This document shows positions 26,770 through 35,934 of a stretch of DNA of 64,000 nucleotides, piece by piece. Source of the stretch: Lentzea sp. NEAU-D7 (GTDB taxonomy: Bacteria > Actinomycetota > Actinomycetes > Mycobacteriales > Pseudonocardiaceae). The notes under the pieces were generated by a model. That model was not told the DNA's origin. It worked only from the letters and a program-made list of their open reading frames with translations, and ran no database searches. How positions within the stretch are numbered: position 1 is the stretch's first letter; each line of letters starts with the position of its first letter. The stretch is taken from the NCBI RefSeq assembly GCF_026242055.1, contig NZ_JAPJDL010000030.1:55617-119616 (forward strand), read 5' to 3'. The position numbers were made by a program, and so were the translations under genes.

Positions 26770-27779
26770 AGTGCCTGTTTCCGAGCTTGATCGGGTGAGT
26801 GCCATGTTGTGGGCAGACGAAGGAACTCCTGGTAGATCGGACGTTGTCGAAGCGCCGCTCTGCCAGGAGTTCCGTTGTTATCGTGCCCGATCCCCGCGGG
26901 CGGTTCCACCGCGGGGCCCGCTTGTTGCCGCTTGGCCACCACCCATCAGCCCAGTCCACGGACGAACCGATATCCCACCGACCTCACCGACGCCCAGTGG
27001 GCCGAGCTCGATGCGCTGCTGCCCGCCCCGGCCTGCCTGGCCGGTCGGGGCGGACGATGGGAGAAGTACTGCCGCCGGCTGATCGTCGACGCGATCCTCT
27101 ACGTGGTCGACAATGGCATCAAGTGGCGGGCCCTGCCCGCCGACTTCCCGCCTTGGCCCACGGTCTACAAGCGCTTCACCGCCTGGGAGAAGGCCGGTAC
27201 GACCCAGCGACTGCTGGACGCACTGCGAGATCGGGTCCGGCTGGCCGACGGACGGGCCGCCGCGCCGTCGGCGGCGATCATCGACTCCCAGTCCGTGCGC
27301 GCCGCACCCACCGTGGCCGCGTCGACTCGCGGGTACGACGCGGGAAAGAAGGTCCAAGGACGCAAGCGCCACATCGCCGTGGACACCCTGGGCCTGCTGA
27401 TCACGGTGCTGGTGACCCCGGCATCCACATCGGACAGAATCGCCGCCCGCTCCCTGTTGCGGCGCCTGCGATCCGCCGCGGGCCGGCGAGTCCGGCTGGT
27501 CTGGGCCGACGGCGGCTACACAGGAACCCCTGCTCGACTGGGCACGCACGACACTGGCGCTGACCCTCGAGATAGTGAAACGGCCCGACCTGCCGCACTT
27601 CACCGTGCTGCCACGGCGATGGGTGGTGGAACGGACCCTGGCATGGATCACCAACCACCACCGCTGCGTCCGTGACTACGAACGACTACGCCACCACCAC
27701 GAAGCAATGGTCCGATGGTCGATGATCCGCGTCACCGTCCGACGACTCACACAACCTCAGTAGCTCGGAAACAGGCACT
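26770..27779 (+). mobile_element. IS5-family insertion sequence with 18-bp inverted repeats
   Basis: A 1,010-bp element bounded by perfect 18-base inverted repeats: AGTGCCTGTTTCCGAGCT (26770-26787) and its complement (27762-27779). It contains one IS5-type (DDE, two-frame IS427-like) transposase. No clear target duplication is visible. A short inverted repeat (GGAACTCCTGG / CCAGGAGTTCC at about 26822 and 26863) lies near the left end. Confidence 0.88.
26875..27763 (+). pseudogene. IS5-family transposase in two frames
   Basis: The first frame covers the N-terminal and central parts: LTDAQWAELDALLPAP, IVDAILYVVDNGIKWRALPA, IIDSQSVRAA (catalytic Asp), GRKRHIAVDTLGLLITVLVT, VWADGGYTG (second Asp). 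After GGYTG the match moves to the +1 frame (PLLDWARTTLALTLEIVKRP then HFTVLPRRWVVERTLAWI), which carries the third acidic residue (Glu of VVERT) and ends at 27763. A shift is needed at about 27525. IS427-group elements often use programmed frameshifting, but those are usually -1, so a mutation is at least as likely. Start codon uncertain. Confidence 0.8.
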
Positions 27780-27852
27780 TAGAGGCGTAGGTGCGGGAGC
27801 CGACCGCGGCTGTGGGGTCGACAAGGCGATCCGCCACAGCCGCGCTCTGAGC

Positions 27853-29022
27853 TCAGCTGAGGGACTTGGAGCCGGTAGGGGAGAACGGGCAGTTGGAGGT
27901 GCGTTCAGCGGCCGTCATCGGTCGCTGGTCGAAGAGGAAGTTCACGGCACCTTCGTCGATCGGGCGATGGGCGACCATGGACTTCGTCCACTGCTTGTTG
28001 TACCAACTGGACTTGTCGAGCTTGTCGTAGTTGAGGGTCCACATGCCGGTTAGTTGTTGTTCGGCGATCGCGCTGCGCAGGATGCCCAGAGAGCCGGGCT
28101 TGAGCTCGTGGGTGGCGTCGTAGGTCTGTTGCTGGGTGGTGGCGAACTCCTGCCCGAACGCAATGGACAGCGCGGACTCGAGGTTCACGGGCAGAATCGA
28201 GCCCGAGCCGACCGTCACCGACAATGTCTGGCCGAAGGAGTAGGTCGACGACCTGGTGATCGAGTCGGAGAAGTTGACCTGCTGGGGGAGCGGGCTGCAG
28301 TTCCAGCCCATCATCACGTCCTTCCAATGCCTGGGGATGTACTCCAGCTCGCCCTCCTGTTTGAACGTGCAGCGGACCCCTGGCGCGCCCTTGCCGCACA
28401 CCTGGGCCGCCGTGGAGTCGGGCATACCACCGTGCAGGGACAGTCCGCTCGTGAGGTTGCGGTGGGGGGCCGCGAGATCGGCGGCCACCGCGACGCCGCC
28501 CAGCACGTTCTTGGGGTTCTCCTGGCCACGACCGATGTCGCGGAAATGGGTGTCGTAGCAGTTGTTGTACGGCGCAAACGAGTTGATGCGATCGTTCCAC
28601 CAGCTGTTCGGCGTCAGTCGAAGATCCCGGACGATGCGTTCCTCGCCCGGCTTGCAGGCGGCGTCGCCGTACACCACGAGCGAGTGGCCGCGCCAGTCCG
28701 GGCGTTCGAACTCGATCGAAAGGATCTTGCGACCGGCGCGGGAGTTGTTGATGGACCTCGTGATGGTGTTATCGAGAATCGCGCTCCGCGGGTCGTTCCG
28801 GTACGCGGAGGCATTGACCGTGCCTCCGGACGCAAACGCGACCGCCTGGTCGAAGTGAGGGAAGCACTCCGCTCCGATGTCCGGTCCCGCGGCGGTCGTG
28901 GCGCGGATGGCGCAGTTCAGCACCGGGCCGCCGTCGGTGGCGCCAGCCGGCAGGCCGGTCGCGGCCAATGCGGAAACCACCGCGGCGGCAGTGAAGGACG
29001 TGCGCCTCAACATTTTCTTCAT
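27853..29022 (-). CDS. Secreted crystallin-like / aerolysin-like protein (possible pore-forming toxin)
   Basis: 389 aa, ATG at 29022 after AGAGG. The signal peptide is at residues 1-28 (RRTSFTAAAVVSALAATGLP, then AGAT). Residues about 85-165 look like a beta/gamma-crystallin unit (ILSIEFERPDWRGHSLVVYG then LTPNSWWNDRINSF). The C-terminal half has alternating Ser/Thr-hydrophobic strands (SITRSSTYSFGQTLSVTVGS then LPVNLESALSIAFGQEF) typical of the amphipathic hairpin of aerolysin/ETX-MTX2 pore formers. Cys residues are spaced for disulfides. It would be secreted and could act on membranes or sugars. No immunity gene is apparent. The domain calls rest on pattern recognition; a plain secreted crystallin-fold protein is the alternative. 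Confidence 0.65.
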   Translation of the reverse strand: MKKMLRRTSFTAAAVVSALAATGLPAGATDGGPVLNCAIRATTAAGPDIGAECFPHFDQAVAFASGGTVNASAYRNDPRSAILDNTITRSINNSRAGRKILSIEFERPDWRGHSLVVYGDAACKPGEERIVRDLRLTPNSWWNDRINSFAPYNNCYDTHFRDIGRGQENPKNVLGGVAVAADLAAPHRNLTSGLSLHGGMPDSTAAQVCGKGAPGVRCTFKQEGELEYIPRHWKDVMMGWNCSPLPQQVNFSDSITRSSTYSFGQTLSVTVGSGSILPVNLESALSIAFGQEFATTQQQTYDATHELKPGSLGILRSAIAEQQLTGMWTLNYDKLDKSSWYNKQWTKSMVAHRPIDEGAVNFLFDQRPMTAAERTSNCPFSPTGSKSLS

Positions 29023-29410
29023 TGAGCATTACCTCTTCTTGAAAAACGCGTGTTGATCCACAGCGGACCAGCGGGTCGTCTGCGTCGTCAAGAGGTGTTG
29101 TTGAGTTGCTCACAGCGCTGGGCAAGTGTGCCCAATGTGATGGGCACTGTTGCCTGGAGGCTTGTTTAGTCTGCGAGATATACTTGTCGCCCACTCCGGT
29201 TGGTGTCTTGCGAATGCCGATTTGAATCTGCGAAGTAGTTGAGCACCGCGACCTCACGAGATTGAGTGCCATCGATTATTTTAAACCGTCCGGTGAATCG
29301 CTGTCGCGTCGCTCGTGGCCGCCTTTTCCCGGCCGATGATACAAGTATCGATGTTCAGCGCAGGGGTCGCTGCATTGATCAGCGGAAGTCGTCCGAGCTT
29401 GCCGCCCCAT
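29023..29410. other. Upstream region of the crystallin-like gene
   Basis: Expected promoter region for the leftward secreted protein. A perfect 7-bp-stem palindrome (GTGCCCA, 6-base loop, TGGGCAC) lies at 29128-29147. No gene is supported. Confidence 0.4.
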
Positions 29411-29418
29411 TTCTTGAG

Positions 29419-29810
29419 CTAATTGACGGCCTTGCTCACGTTCACCTGACTGGACAGCTGTTCGAGGCGGTCTGCCTCCAGCTCGGGGTCGCGCTCAAGG
29501 TAACCAGAGTAGGCGGGGAATGCGCTCATCGGCTCGTCTGCGGGCTCTGGCGGGGGTGCGTCGCGGTCGGTGAAGAAGCCTTCGCGAAGGATGGCCAAGC
29601 CCTGATCGCAGGACAGCGGCAGGTGTTCTGATTCGAGGCTTCTCCCACTCTCTCGAAGCAATCGAGTATTTCTTGCGCAGGTTCGCCGGCCGTCCGCTCT
29701 TTGGCGTCCTCGCAGTTCGCAATCTCAGTCGGCAGCAGCTGCGCGGCGTGGTGCCAGAAATCCCACGGCTGCTGGCCGAGTTCGCAATCGCATGAAATCG
29801 CCTATTTCCT
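29419..29810 (-). pseudogene. Broken accessory gene, family unknown
   Basis: Two overlapping minus-strand frames contain convincing protein sequence: ELGQQPWDFWHHAAQLLPTE then IANCEDAKERT (about 29795-29680), and after a frameshift DQGLAILREGFFTDRDAPPP then MSAFPAYSGYLERDPELEAD to a stop at 29419. The FWHHAAQLLPTEI stretch vaguely resembles FYAEFAKLLPDEV of HG-domain protein A, so this could be another family remnant, but this is uncertain. Confidence 0.4.
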
Positions 29811-30072
29811 TGGAGGAGCTCGCATCTGACAGGCGTGAGGTCGAAACCTAGTTTAATCCGAAAGAATTATTCCGAACGGCTGCTGTTGCTTCATGAGCGG
29901 GCAGAACAGGTGTCTGACGGGGCGCGGGGAGGTCATCTATTTCGGATATTCGACCGTCCCTTTCGGACGTTGTTGGTGCGTCAACGGGCAGGCCGCTGGT
30001 GCTAGGCATCACACGTCTGTGGTTGGTCTGATCGATGGCGGATGCCACGGCGTGTGGATGTTAGGTGGAGAG

Positions 30073-31701
30073 ATGACGGTCTACCTGGTTGGTCATGGCG
30101 AGTACAGCGGTTCGCCCGTTGAGGTGCCGATGGGGAGACGAGTGTGCGTTTACGCCGAGGACGGTACTTATTTGGCTCAGTACACCGGTATGGCGGTCAT
30201 CGAGCCAGGCAACGAGGCATGTTCCTGGATGAAGGAGTACGCCTCATCCGGCTCCGCTGTGGCCAAAATGCCGAACTACGAACTGAAGCCACTCGACGAC
30301 AACGAGCTACAGCGATTCATGACCGTTTACAGCTCCAAGATCAACGTTCAGTTCGTCGGCCAGGACCTGGTCGGCAGACTGTGCAACGGCGGTTCGTGCG
30401 CGAGTTCTGTGCATGAGTGCGAGGAGCACCTCGGAAAGGCAAAGGTGAAAGGAGAAGCTTGCGATCGCCCGCGTTGTTGGGGAGGTGTGCATCGATGTGG
30501 TGGCCTGTTCGCGAAGATCGACGACATTGACATCCGTCTTGTCTGCTGTCTCGTTGCCACCGCGCAGGTCGGGCTGACGCAGAAGTTCACCACCGAGCTG
30601 TCCGGCACAGAGATCAAGCACGACGAGATGGGAGAGCGAGCCCGAGAGATCGCCGCCAGGCTGGTTGATCCCCGGTCCACTGCCGCAGAGAGCGCGATGG
30701 CGGAGTTGAGGGAGCTGGAGAGCAAGGATCCGCAGAATGTCGCGAAGTTGCTCGCCGCCAGCCAAAGCCTGCTGATCAGAGCCAACATCTACTCTGCGTT
30801 CGAATTCGTGCGGAGCGGCGTCACAGCTGATGCGCTCAATCACTGGATCGACGGTCTTCCGGAGGCCATCCGTGGCCCGGTCATCGAGAAGTTGCGGTCT
30901 GCCGACGTGGTGTCGCCCGACGCTCAGGACGGTGTTCCGGCGCACCTGGACTTCATGCGGGCTTTTTCGGTGCTCAGCCTCGACGAGCGGGCCGAGAGGT
31001 GGAGGCTGATCGAGTCCGAGCGAAAGGAAGAACTGCGCCAGAACCGGGCGATTCGGGCCTGGGAGGAGCAGCTGCTCGCCTTGATGGACGCGATGCGCGA
31101 TGCTGTGCAGAAGAAAGATGTGGCACAGGCGCTCAACTTGCTCGCGATGGTGAGCGGAGGCGGATCGTCGCTGTCCGAATCGGACTCAGTCTCTCTGGCG
31201 GACACCAAAGACGCTGTGGGCTGCAGGGAATTGGCATTCTCCCGGCTCGAGTCAGATCAGGTCGACCGGGCAGCGGTGCGTGGCAGATTGACGGACTCGG
31301 CTCTGCAGATGCTGGCGAATCTTGGTTACACCGATGAGTATTTCTCGGCTCCTGTGACACCCGTCAGGGAAGTCAGGAAAACGATGCACGGACTGCCCTC
31401 GCCATCGCAGCATGAAGTCTCTATGGACGCTCCTCCAGATGAGGTCTTCGACGTCGAGCTGGCGAACCAGCTCGTACTGGCGGACAACGAAGTTCAGAAC
31501 GAGGCACGCAGAGTCTACGTCTCACGGTACGGCGGTAAGATCGTTTTCGGATTGGAGAATTCAGAACTCGCCGAGGAGTCTTTCATCATTGAGAACGACG
31601 GTCTCGATCAGTTGATCGTGAGGTACGATCCGCAGTTGCCGAAAGAGGATCTCGTCGATGCGCTGGCGGAGGCCGGCTGTTACCTCGATTTCAAGGAGTG
31701 A
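30073..31701 (+). CDS. HG-domain protein B, large
   Basis: 542 aa from ATG at 30073, directly after GGTGGAGAG; the open frame extends upstream without a better start. Residues 1-155 form the HG domain: MTVYLVGHGEYSGSPVEVPM, CVYAEDGTYLA, MPNYELKPLDDNELQRF, CNGGSCASSVHECEEH, CDRPRCWGGVHRCGGLFAKI. The Cys/His-rich part suggests metal binding. A helical, highly charged middle follows (about 170-430; DEMGERAREIAARLVDP, ERAERWRLIESERKEELRQN). The C-terminus is compact alpha/beta (EARRVYVSRYGGKIVFGLEN... LPKEDLVDALAEAGCYLDFK). No signal peptide or membrane helix. Function unknown; the shared N-terminus with variable C-termini suggests a polymorphic effector or sensor family. Confidence 0.75.
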   Translation: MTVYLVGHGEYSGSPVEVPMGRRVCVYAEDGTYLAQYTGMAVIEPGNEACSWMKEYASSGSAVAKMPNYELKPLDDNELQRFMTVYSSKINVQFVGQDLVGRLCNGGSCASSVHECEEHLGKAKVKGEACDRPRCWGGVHRCGGLFAKIDDIDIRLVCCLVATAQVGLTQKFTTELSGTEIKHDEMGERAREIAARLVDPRSTAAESAMAELRELESKDPQNVAKLLAASQSLLIRANIYSAFEFVRSGVTADALNHWIDGLPEAIRGPVIEKLRSADVVSPDAQDGVPAHLDFMRAFSVLSLDERAERWRLIESERKEELRQNRAIRAWEEQLLALMDAMRDAVQKKDVAQALNLLAMVSGGGSSLSESDSVSLADTKDAVGCRELAFSRLESDQVDRAAVRGRLTDSALQMLANLGYTDEYFSAPVTPVREVRKTMHGLPSPSQHEVSMDAPPDEVFDVELANQLVLADNEVQNEARRVYVSRYGGKIVFGLENSELAEESFIIENDGLDQLIVRYDPQLPKEDLVDALAEAGCYLDFKE

Positions 31702-31815
31702 GCTACTTCCCTGTCGTAGTGTCGGTAGGGCATGCTGCCAGTTTCCTTGGGGAATTTTACTCAATTCGCTTGGTGAACGGTGCTGTCTTTGAATTCTCTT
31801 GCCTAAGGTGGAGGT

Positions 31816-32904
31816 GTGCAGGACTTCGAAAGATTTGAGCCGCGCACCAGAGAATGGGTGTGCCGTGCCGTTTCCGTCATCGAGGCGGACACCAGGCGCA
31901 GTGCTGACACGCACCTGCTGCGCCTTCCTTTGCCGCCGGAGTGGGGGATCGATCTCTACCTCAAGGACGAATCCACCCATCCGACGGGATCGCTCAAACA
32001 CCGGCTGGCGCGTTCGTTGTTCCTCTACGCCCTCTGCAATGGCTGGATCGTCGAAGGCACGCCTGTGATCGAGGCGTCCTCGGGCTCCACGGCGGTGTCA
32101 GAGGCCTACTTCGCACGTCTGCTCGGCATGCCCTTCGTGGCCGTCATGCCCCGTTCCACGAGCCCGGAAAAAGTCGCGCTCATCGGCAGGGAGGGTGGCC
32201 GCTGCCACTTCGTCGACGACCCAGGTGCCATCTACGACGAGTCCCGGCGGCTGGCGGCGGAGCTCGGCGGCCACTTCATGGATCAATTCACCAACGCTGA
32301 GCGGGCGACGGACTGGCGCGGCAACAACAACATCGCCGAGTCGATGTTCGAGCAGTTGTCCCTGGAGGCCGCGCCGGAGCCGGAGTGGATCGTTGTCGGC
32401 GCCGGCACGGGCGGCACCAGCGCCACCATCGGCCGCTATCTCCGCTACCAGAAACTCCGCACCCGACTCGCCGTCGTGGACCCCGAACACTCGGTCTTCT
32501 TCGACGCGTGGACCGAGCACGACGCCGGGGTGGTGGGCGAGCGGGGCTCGCGTATCGAGGGCATCGGCCGCCCGAGGGTTGAACCGTCGTTCATCGGGCA
32601 GGTCGTGGACCGGATGATCAAAGTTCCGGACGCCGCGTCGATCGCGGCCGTCCGGCACGTCGAACGGCTGCTCGGGCGCAGGGTCGGCGGCTCGACGGGC
32701 ACGAACCTGTCGGGCGCCTTTCAACTCGTCGCGGAAATGCGTGCCGCGCAGGTGCGGGGAAGCGTGGTCACGCTGCTGTGCGACAGCGGCGAACGCTACG
32801 AGCACACCTACTACAACGACACCTGGGTGGCGGCGCAGGGCCTGGACCTCGCACCCCACCTGGCCACCCTCACCCGGTTCTACTCGACCGGCGTCTGGCG
32901 CTGA
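31816..32904 (+). CDS. cds1: PLP-dependent L-cysteine desulfhydrase (Cds1-like)
   Basis: 362 aa, GTG at 31816 behind AAGGTGGAGG. It is a fold-type II PLP enzyme of the cysteine synthase superfamily: PLP lysine K61 in THPTGSLKHRLARS, substrate loop EASSGSTAVSEAYF, phosphate-binding loop VVGAGTGGTSATIGRYLR, and NNNIAESMFEQL. Length and the C-terminal YEHTYYNDTW match the mycobacterial L-cysteine desulfhydrase Cds1 (Rv3684-like), which converts cysteine to sulfide, ammonia and pyruvate in the cytoplasm. It is not a standard CysK/CysM, which are shorter. A lipoprotein gene follows 14 bases later and may share its transcript. Confidence 0.87.
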   Translation: MQDFERFEPRTREWVCRAVSVIEADTRRSADTHLLRLPLPPEWGIDLYLKDESTHPTGSLKHRLARSLFLYALCNGWIVEGTPVIEASSGSTAVSEAYFARLLGMPFVAVMPRSTSPEKVALIGREGGRCHFVDDPGAIYDESRRLAAELGGHFMDQFTNAERATDWRGNNNIAESMFEQLSLEAAPEPEWIVVGAGTGGTSATIGRYLRYQKLRTRLAVVDPEHSVFFDAWTEHDAGVVGERGSRIEGIGRPRVEPSFIGQVVDRMIKVPDAASIAAVRHVERLLGRRVGGSTGTNLSGAFQLVAEMRAAQVRGSVVTLLCDSGERYEHTYYNDTWVAAQGLDLAPHLATLTRFYSTGVWR

Positions 32905-32918
32905 AACGGAGAGGTCCC

Positions 32919-33986
32919 TTGCCACGGAAGCTCGTTCCTGCCGCGGTGGCAGTTCTGGCGGCGGCTGCGGCCTGCGCGGCGCCAGCCCTCCCTAGAGGTC
33001 AACTGCCCACGTCGGCCGACACCGACCACGCGGTGAACCGCGCCCTCGACTACCCGTACGAGGCGGTGACGGGGTCGTACTTGTTCGTCAACGGCGAGAA
33101 GTACGACTACGTGAGCACGGGTCACGATGCGATGCGGGACGGGCAGGTTAGGAACGAGCGCGGCGAGGTGGTCACGGTCGAGAGCCTGCTGACGGGCAAG
33201 ATCCCGTCTAGGGGAGTGACCTTGCCCGCCGCGATGGCGGGTAGGTCTCCTGTGATCGCTTATGGTTCGAACCGTGCGCCGTCCGCGTTGCAGCAGAAGT
33301 TCTCCGGGCCGGACTTCGACCGGGGTTGGTCCGCAGTGCCGGTCATCAAGGCGACCTTGTCTGATTTCGAGGTGGTGCACGCAGCGCACTACTACGGCAA
33401 CGGCAATCTTCCCGCGACCATCCAGTACGCGAAGGGCGCGCGTTCGGAGGTGTTCATCACCTTTATGGATGATGTGGAGTTGGCGCGGATGCACGCGACC
33501 GAAGGGCTCGATCCGGATTCTCCGCAGAGCTGGTACCACTACGCCAAGCTATCCAATGTGGACGTTGAGTTGGACGGTGGTGCGAAGCTCGGCGAGGCCT
33601 TCGTCTACGTCGACAACTACGGCGCGGTCACGGTGGGCGGGGAGACGTTCGCGCTGGCCAAGGTGTCGGGAAGTCCTGTGTCGCCGCAGCGGTCGCAGGA
33701 GGAGGTTCTGACGCTGACGCGGCCGTTGGTGGAGCGGCCGGTGTCGGGTGCCGATCAGGGTGTGTGTGATGTTTATGGTGGGATCCGCAGTTTTGTGTGC
33801 GTGACCTACCGAGATCCGTGTGAGCGGGTTGCTCGAACTCGTGAGCTGCAGTCCGGGCATTCCACGTCATTCAGCGTTCCGGTTGAGTCCGCGATCAGGT
33901 ACGAGGTTATCGCCGGTTCCAGGGTGCCGGGGAATCCACGGACCTACCGCGGGCCTCGATGTGAGTCTGACCCGGATGCGGGCTGA
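32919..33986 (+). CDS. Lipoprotein with an AYGSN motif
   Basis: 355 aa from TTG at 32919; GGAGAGG at 32908-32914 fixes this start. The N-terminus is a signal peptide with a lipobox-like AAAC at about residues 20-23 (VLAAAAACAAP), so it is probably a membrane-anchored exported protein. The segment SPVIAYGSNRAPSALQQKF recalls the substrate-binding loop of gamma-glutamylcyclotransferase-fold proteins (AYGSN). The following GPDFDRGW...VPVIKATLSDFEVVHAAHY is compatible with that small beta-barrel. The C-terminus has four Cys (VCDVYGGIRSFVCVTYRDPC and a later C), suggesting disulfides. Enzymatic role is not established; the fold call is tentative. Confidence 0.7.
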   Translation: MPRKLVPAAVAVLAAAAACAAPALPRGQLPTSADTDHAVNRALDYPYEAVTGSYLFVNGEKYDYVSTGHDAMRDGQVRNERGEVVTVESLLTGKIPSRGVTLPAAMAGRSPVIAYGSNRAPSALQQKFSGPDFDRGWSAVPVIKATLSDFEVVHAAHYYGNGNLPATIQYAKGARSEVFITFMDDVELARMHATEGLDPDSPQSWYHYAKLSNVDVELDGGAKLGEAFVYVDNYGAVTVGGETFALAKVSGSPVSPQRSQEEVLTLTRPLVERPVSGADQGVCDVYGGIRSFVCVTYRDPCERVARTRELQSGHSTSFSVPVESAIRYEVIAGSRVPGNPRTYRGPRCESDPDAG

Positions 33987-34641
33987 GTTGATAGCATCGC
34001 ACATTCGATTTCTCTCAAGAGTCAGCAAAGTGGGTTAGAAGAGTAGCAGTGTTCGCTAAAGCGGATGATTTTTACGCTGTCTGGCCTGGTTTTCGCTTAG
34101 CTTCGAACTGAAATTGACCGAGGCGGAGGTCGCGGCATCGCGTGTGCCGAAATTGATGTCCGTGTATGCATCGAGAATGAAGTGTCCGGGATTGCTGGCC
34201 TTTGGGATGGTGCAGATCTTCTCTGTTGCTGTTGATCTCCCAGGCTGATGCACCACTTTCTGTAGTCCACCTCACTGTGCGCAGATTCGGAGGTCGGCGA
34301 TCGTGTTCTCGTTTGACGAGGCCCTCAGGTTCCGAATTTCTAACCGGAGAAAGTGTCCTGTGCTGGGGAAGTGTCCTTGGCAGGGCTGGACGTAGTTGCG
34401 TGTTGTTGCCGTCGGCGCAGGGTTCGCGGCCTTTGTGGGCCAGCACACATACCCGCTGGCGTGCGACGATGAGGCTGAGTGCCAGTGACAGTGCCGCTAG
34501 CAGACCGAGCCGTTTCTGTTCATCGTCGTCGACTTCCCGATCGTGGTGCAGGTGAGTTGTCAGCAGGCCTTGGAAGAGTAAAGATCGCTCAAGCCGTCGG
34601 CGGACGGTCACGACGTCACCGCCTCTAGTAGACCGTCGCTT
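33987..34641. other. No confident gene
   Basis: A minus-strand frame ending in this region (start near 34611; LLAALSLALSLIVARQRVCV) has one hydrophobic stretch but otherwise Arg/His-rich composition and no RBS. I do not support it as a gene. The region separates the lipoprotein gene from IS630 sequence. Confidence 0.35.
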
Positions 34642-35778
34642 CTAACCTTTGGAGTAGAGGTGGCGGAGTTGGGTGCGTGTGTCGTCGGTGGTGAACTGCC
34701 AACGGACTCCGCGTTGGTGGGTTGGTGGTGTTGCCAGCGCGGCGAGTTCGATGTTGAGGGTGTCCAGGTCGCTGATGCGGCGGTCGAGGCATTGTCGTGA
34801 CAGTGCGAGAGTTCGATCACAGCGATGTTGAGCCAGGATCCGTGTTTGGGGTGTGGCGGATCTCTAGACGCTGGGCCAGGGCGAAGGCCTCGCCGGGTGG
34901 GAAGGCGTCGTAGAGCGAGGCGATGCTGTGGGTGTTGAGGTTGTCCATGACCAGCCGCACGGTCTCGGCGTCGGGATAGTCCACGGTCAGCAGTTATTTG
35001 ACCTGCCCGGCCCAGTCGATCTTGGTGCGCTGGGCCAGGGCGTGCACTCGGCGCCACCCGCGCAGGGACTCGGTCCATACGAAGATCGAGCAGGTGTCGC
35101 ACCGGACGTATTCGCTGTCCTGGCAGGCATCGCGGCCCGGCCGCGCCGGCAGCGGGTCGCGGACCTCGCTGAGGAACTGGAAGGGTTTCTCGTCCATGCA
35201 CACGACCGGGCGAGCGGGATCATAGGGCCGGGCGTAGACGGCGAGCACGTCTTCCATGCGGGCGGCGAACTCCGCGTTGGCCCGCGGCGGGATGTTCCAG
35301 CACTTTCTCAGATGAGGACGCATTTCCGCTTTTCAACACCCGTCCAATGATCGAGTGATCCAGGTTCGGGATGTCCTCGGTGAGCTCGACGTGCTTTTCC
35401 AGTAGCCGCAACGACCATCGGGCATGCCCGGCCGGCGGCTGTGAGCACGCCAGTGCGATCAGTCGGGCTTCGACCTCGCCGGTCGTCGGCGACGGCACCG
35501 GAGGCAAGTCACGCTTTTTGCGGCCGATCGTGGTCAGGACATCGCCGCCGGTCTCGGCGAACCGCCTGGCGACCAGCCGCAGCATCTCGCCCGAGACCTT
35601 AAGCCGGTCCGCGATCACTTCCTTCGGATCAGGCTCACCCACCGAGGTATCCAGCGCGAGCAGCACCCGCGCTCGCCGGATCGCCGACGCCGAGTGCACG
35701 CCCGTGGTGGTCAGCCGGAGCAGCTCTTTCACGATCCCGCGCCGACAACGTGACCGGCCGTTTCAACTGGGAGGCCAT
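34642..35778 (-). mobile_element. IS630-family transposase, multiply frameshifted
   Basis: Starting near 35778 (MASQLKRPVTLSARDRE) the minus strand gives an IS630-type transposase: the HTH region (KEVIADRLKVSGEMLRLVAR, ARWSLRLLEKHVEL) to about 35330, then in another frame MDEKPFQFLSEVRDP (catalytic Asp) to a stop near 34997, then VRLVMDNLNTHSIASLYDAF (second Asp) and HTPKHGSWLN (Glu region degraded), ending at 34642. At least three breaks. Inactive. Confidence 0.85.
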
Positions 35779-35934
35779 CACGACAGCCTCCCAGCCAAAG
35801 ACTCCATGACTAAGCAGCGGCACGCTACTAGTGGTGCGTCGCGCAACGTTGACCGGGTAATGGGTCCAGGTGCCGATGGGTGAGTCGGAGCGAAGCCGAT
35901 CATGGGCTGGGCGCGGGCGTTGCATCAGCAGATG
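35779..35934. other. Spacer between two IS630 remnants
   Basis: Short non-coding sequence, probably including the degraded ends of both elements. Exact inverted repeats were not resolved. Confidence 0.4.

Noticed and set aside
29893..30072. Upstream extension of the HG-domain protein B frame
   Set aside because: The ATG at 30073 has a strong GGTGGAGAG site and aligns with the starts of the other HG-domain proteins; the extension has no family match.
34072..34611. 179-codon minus-strand frame with one hydrophobic stretch
   Set aside because: The rest is Arg/His/Thr-rich without family likeness or RBS, beside an IS630 remnant; probably spurious.
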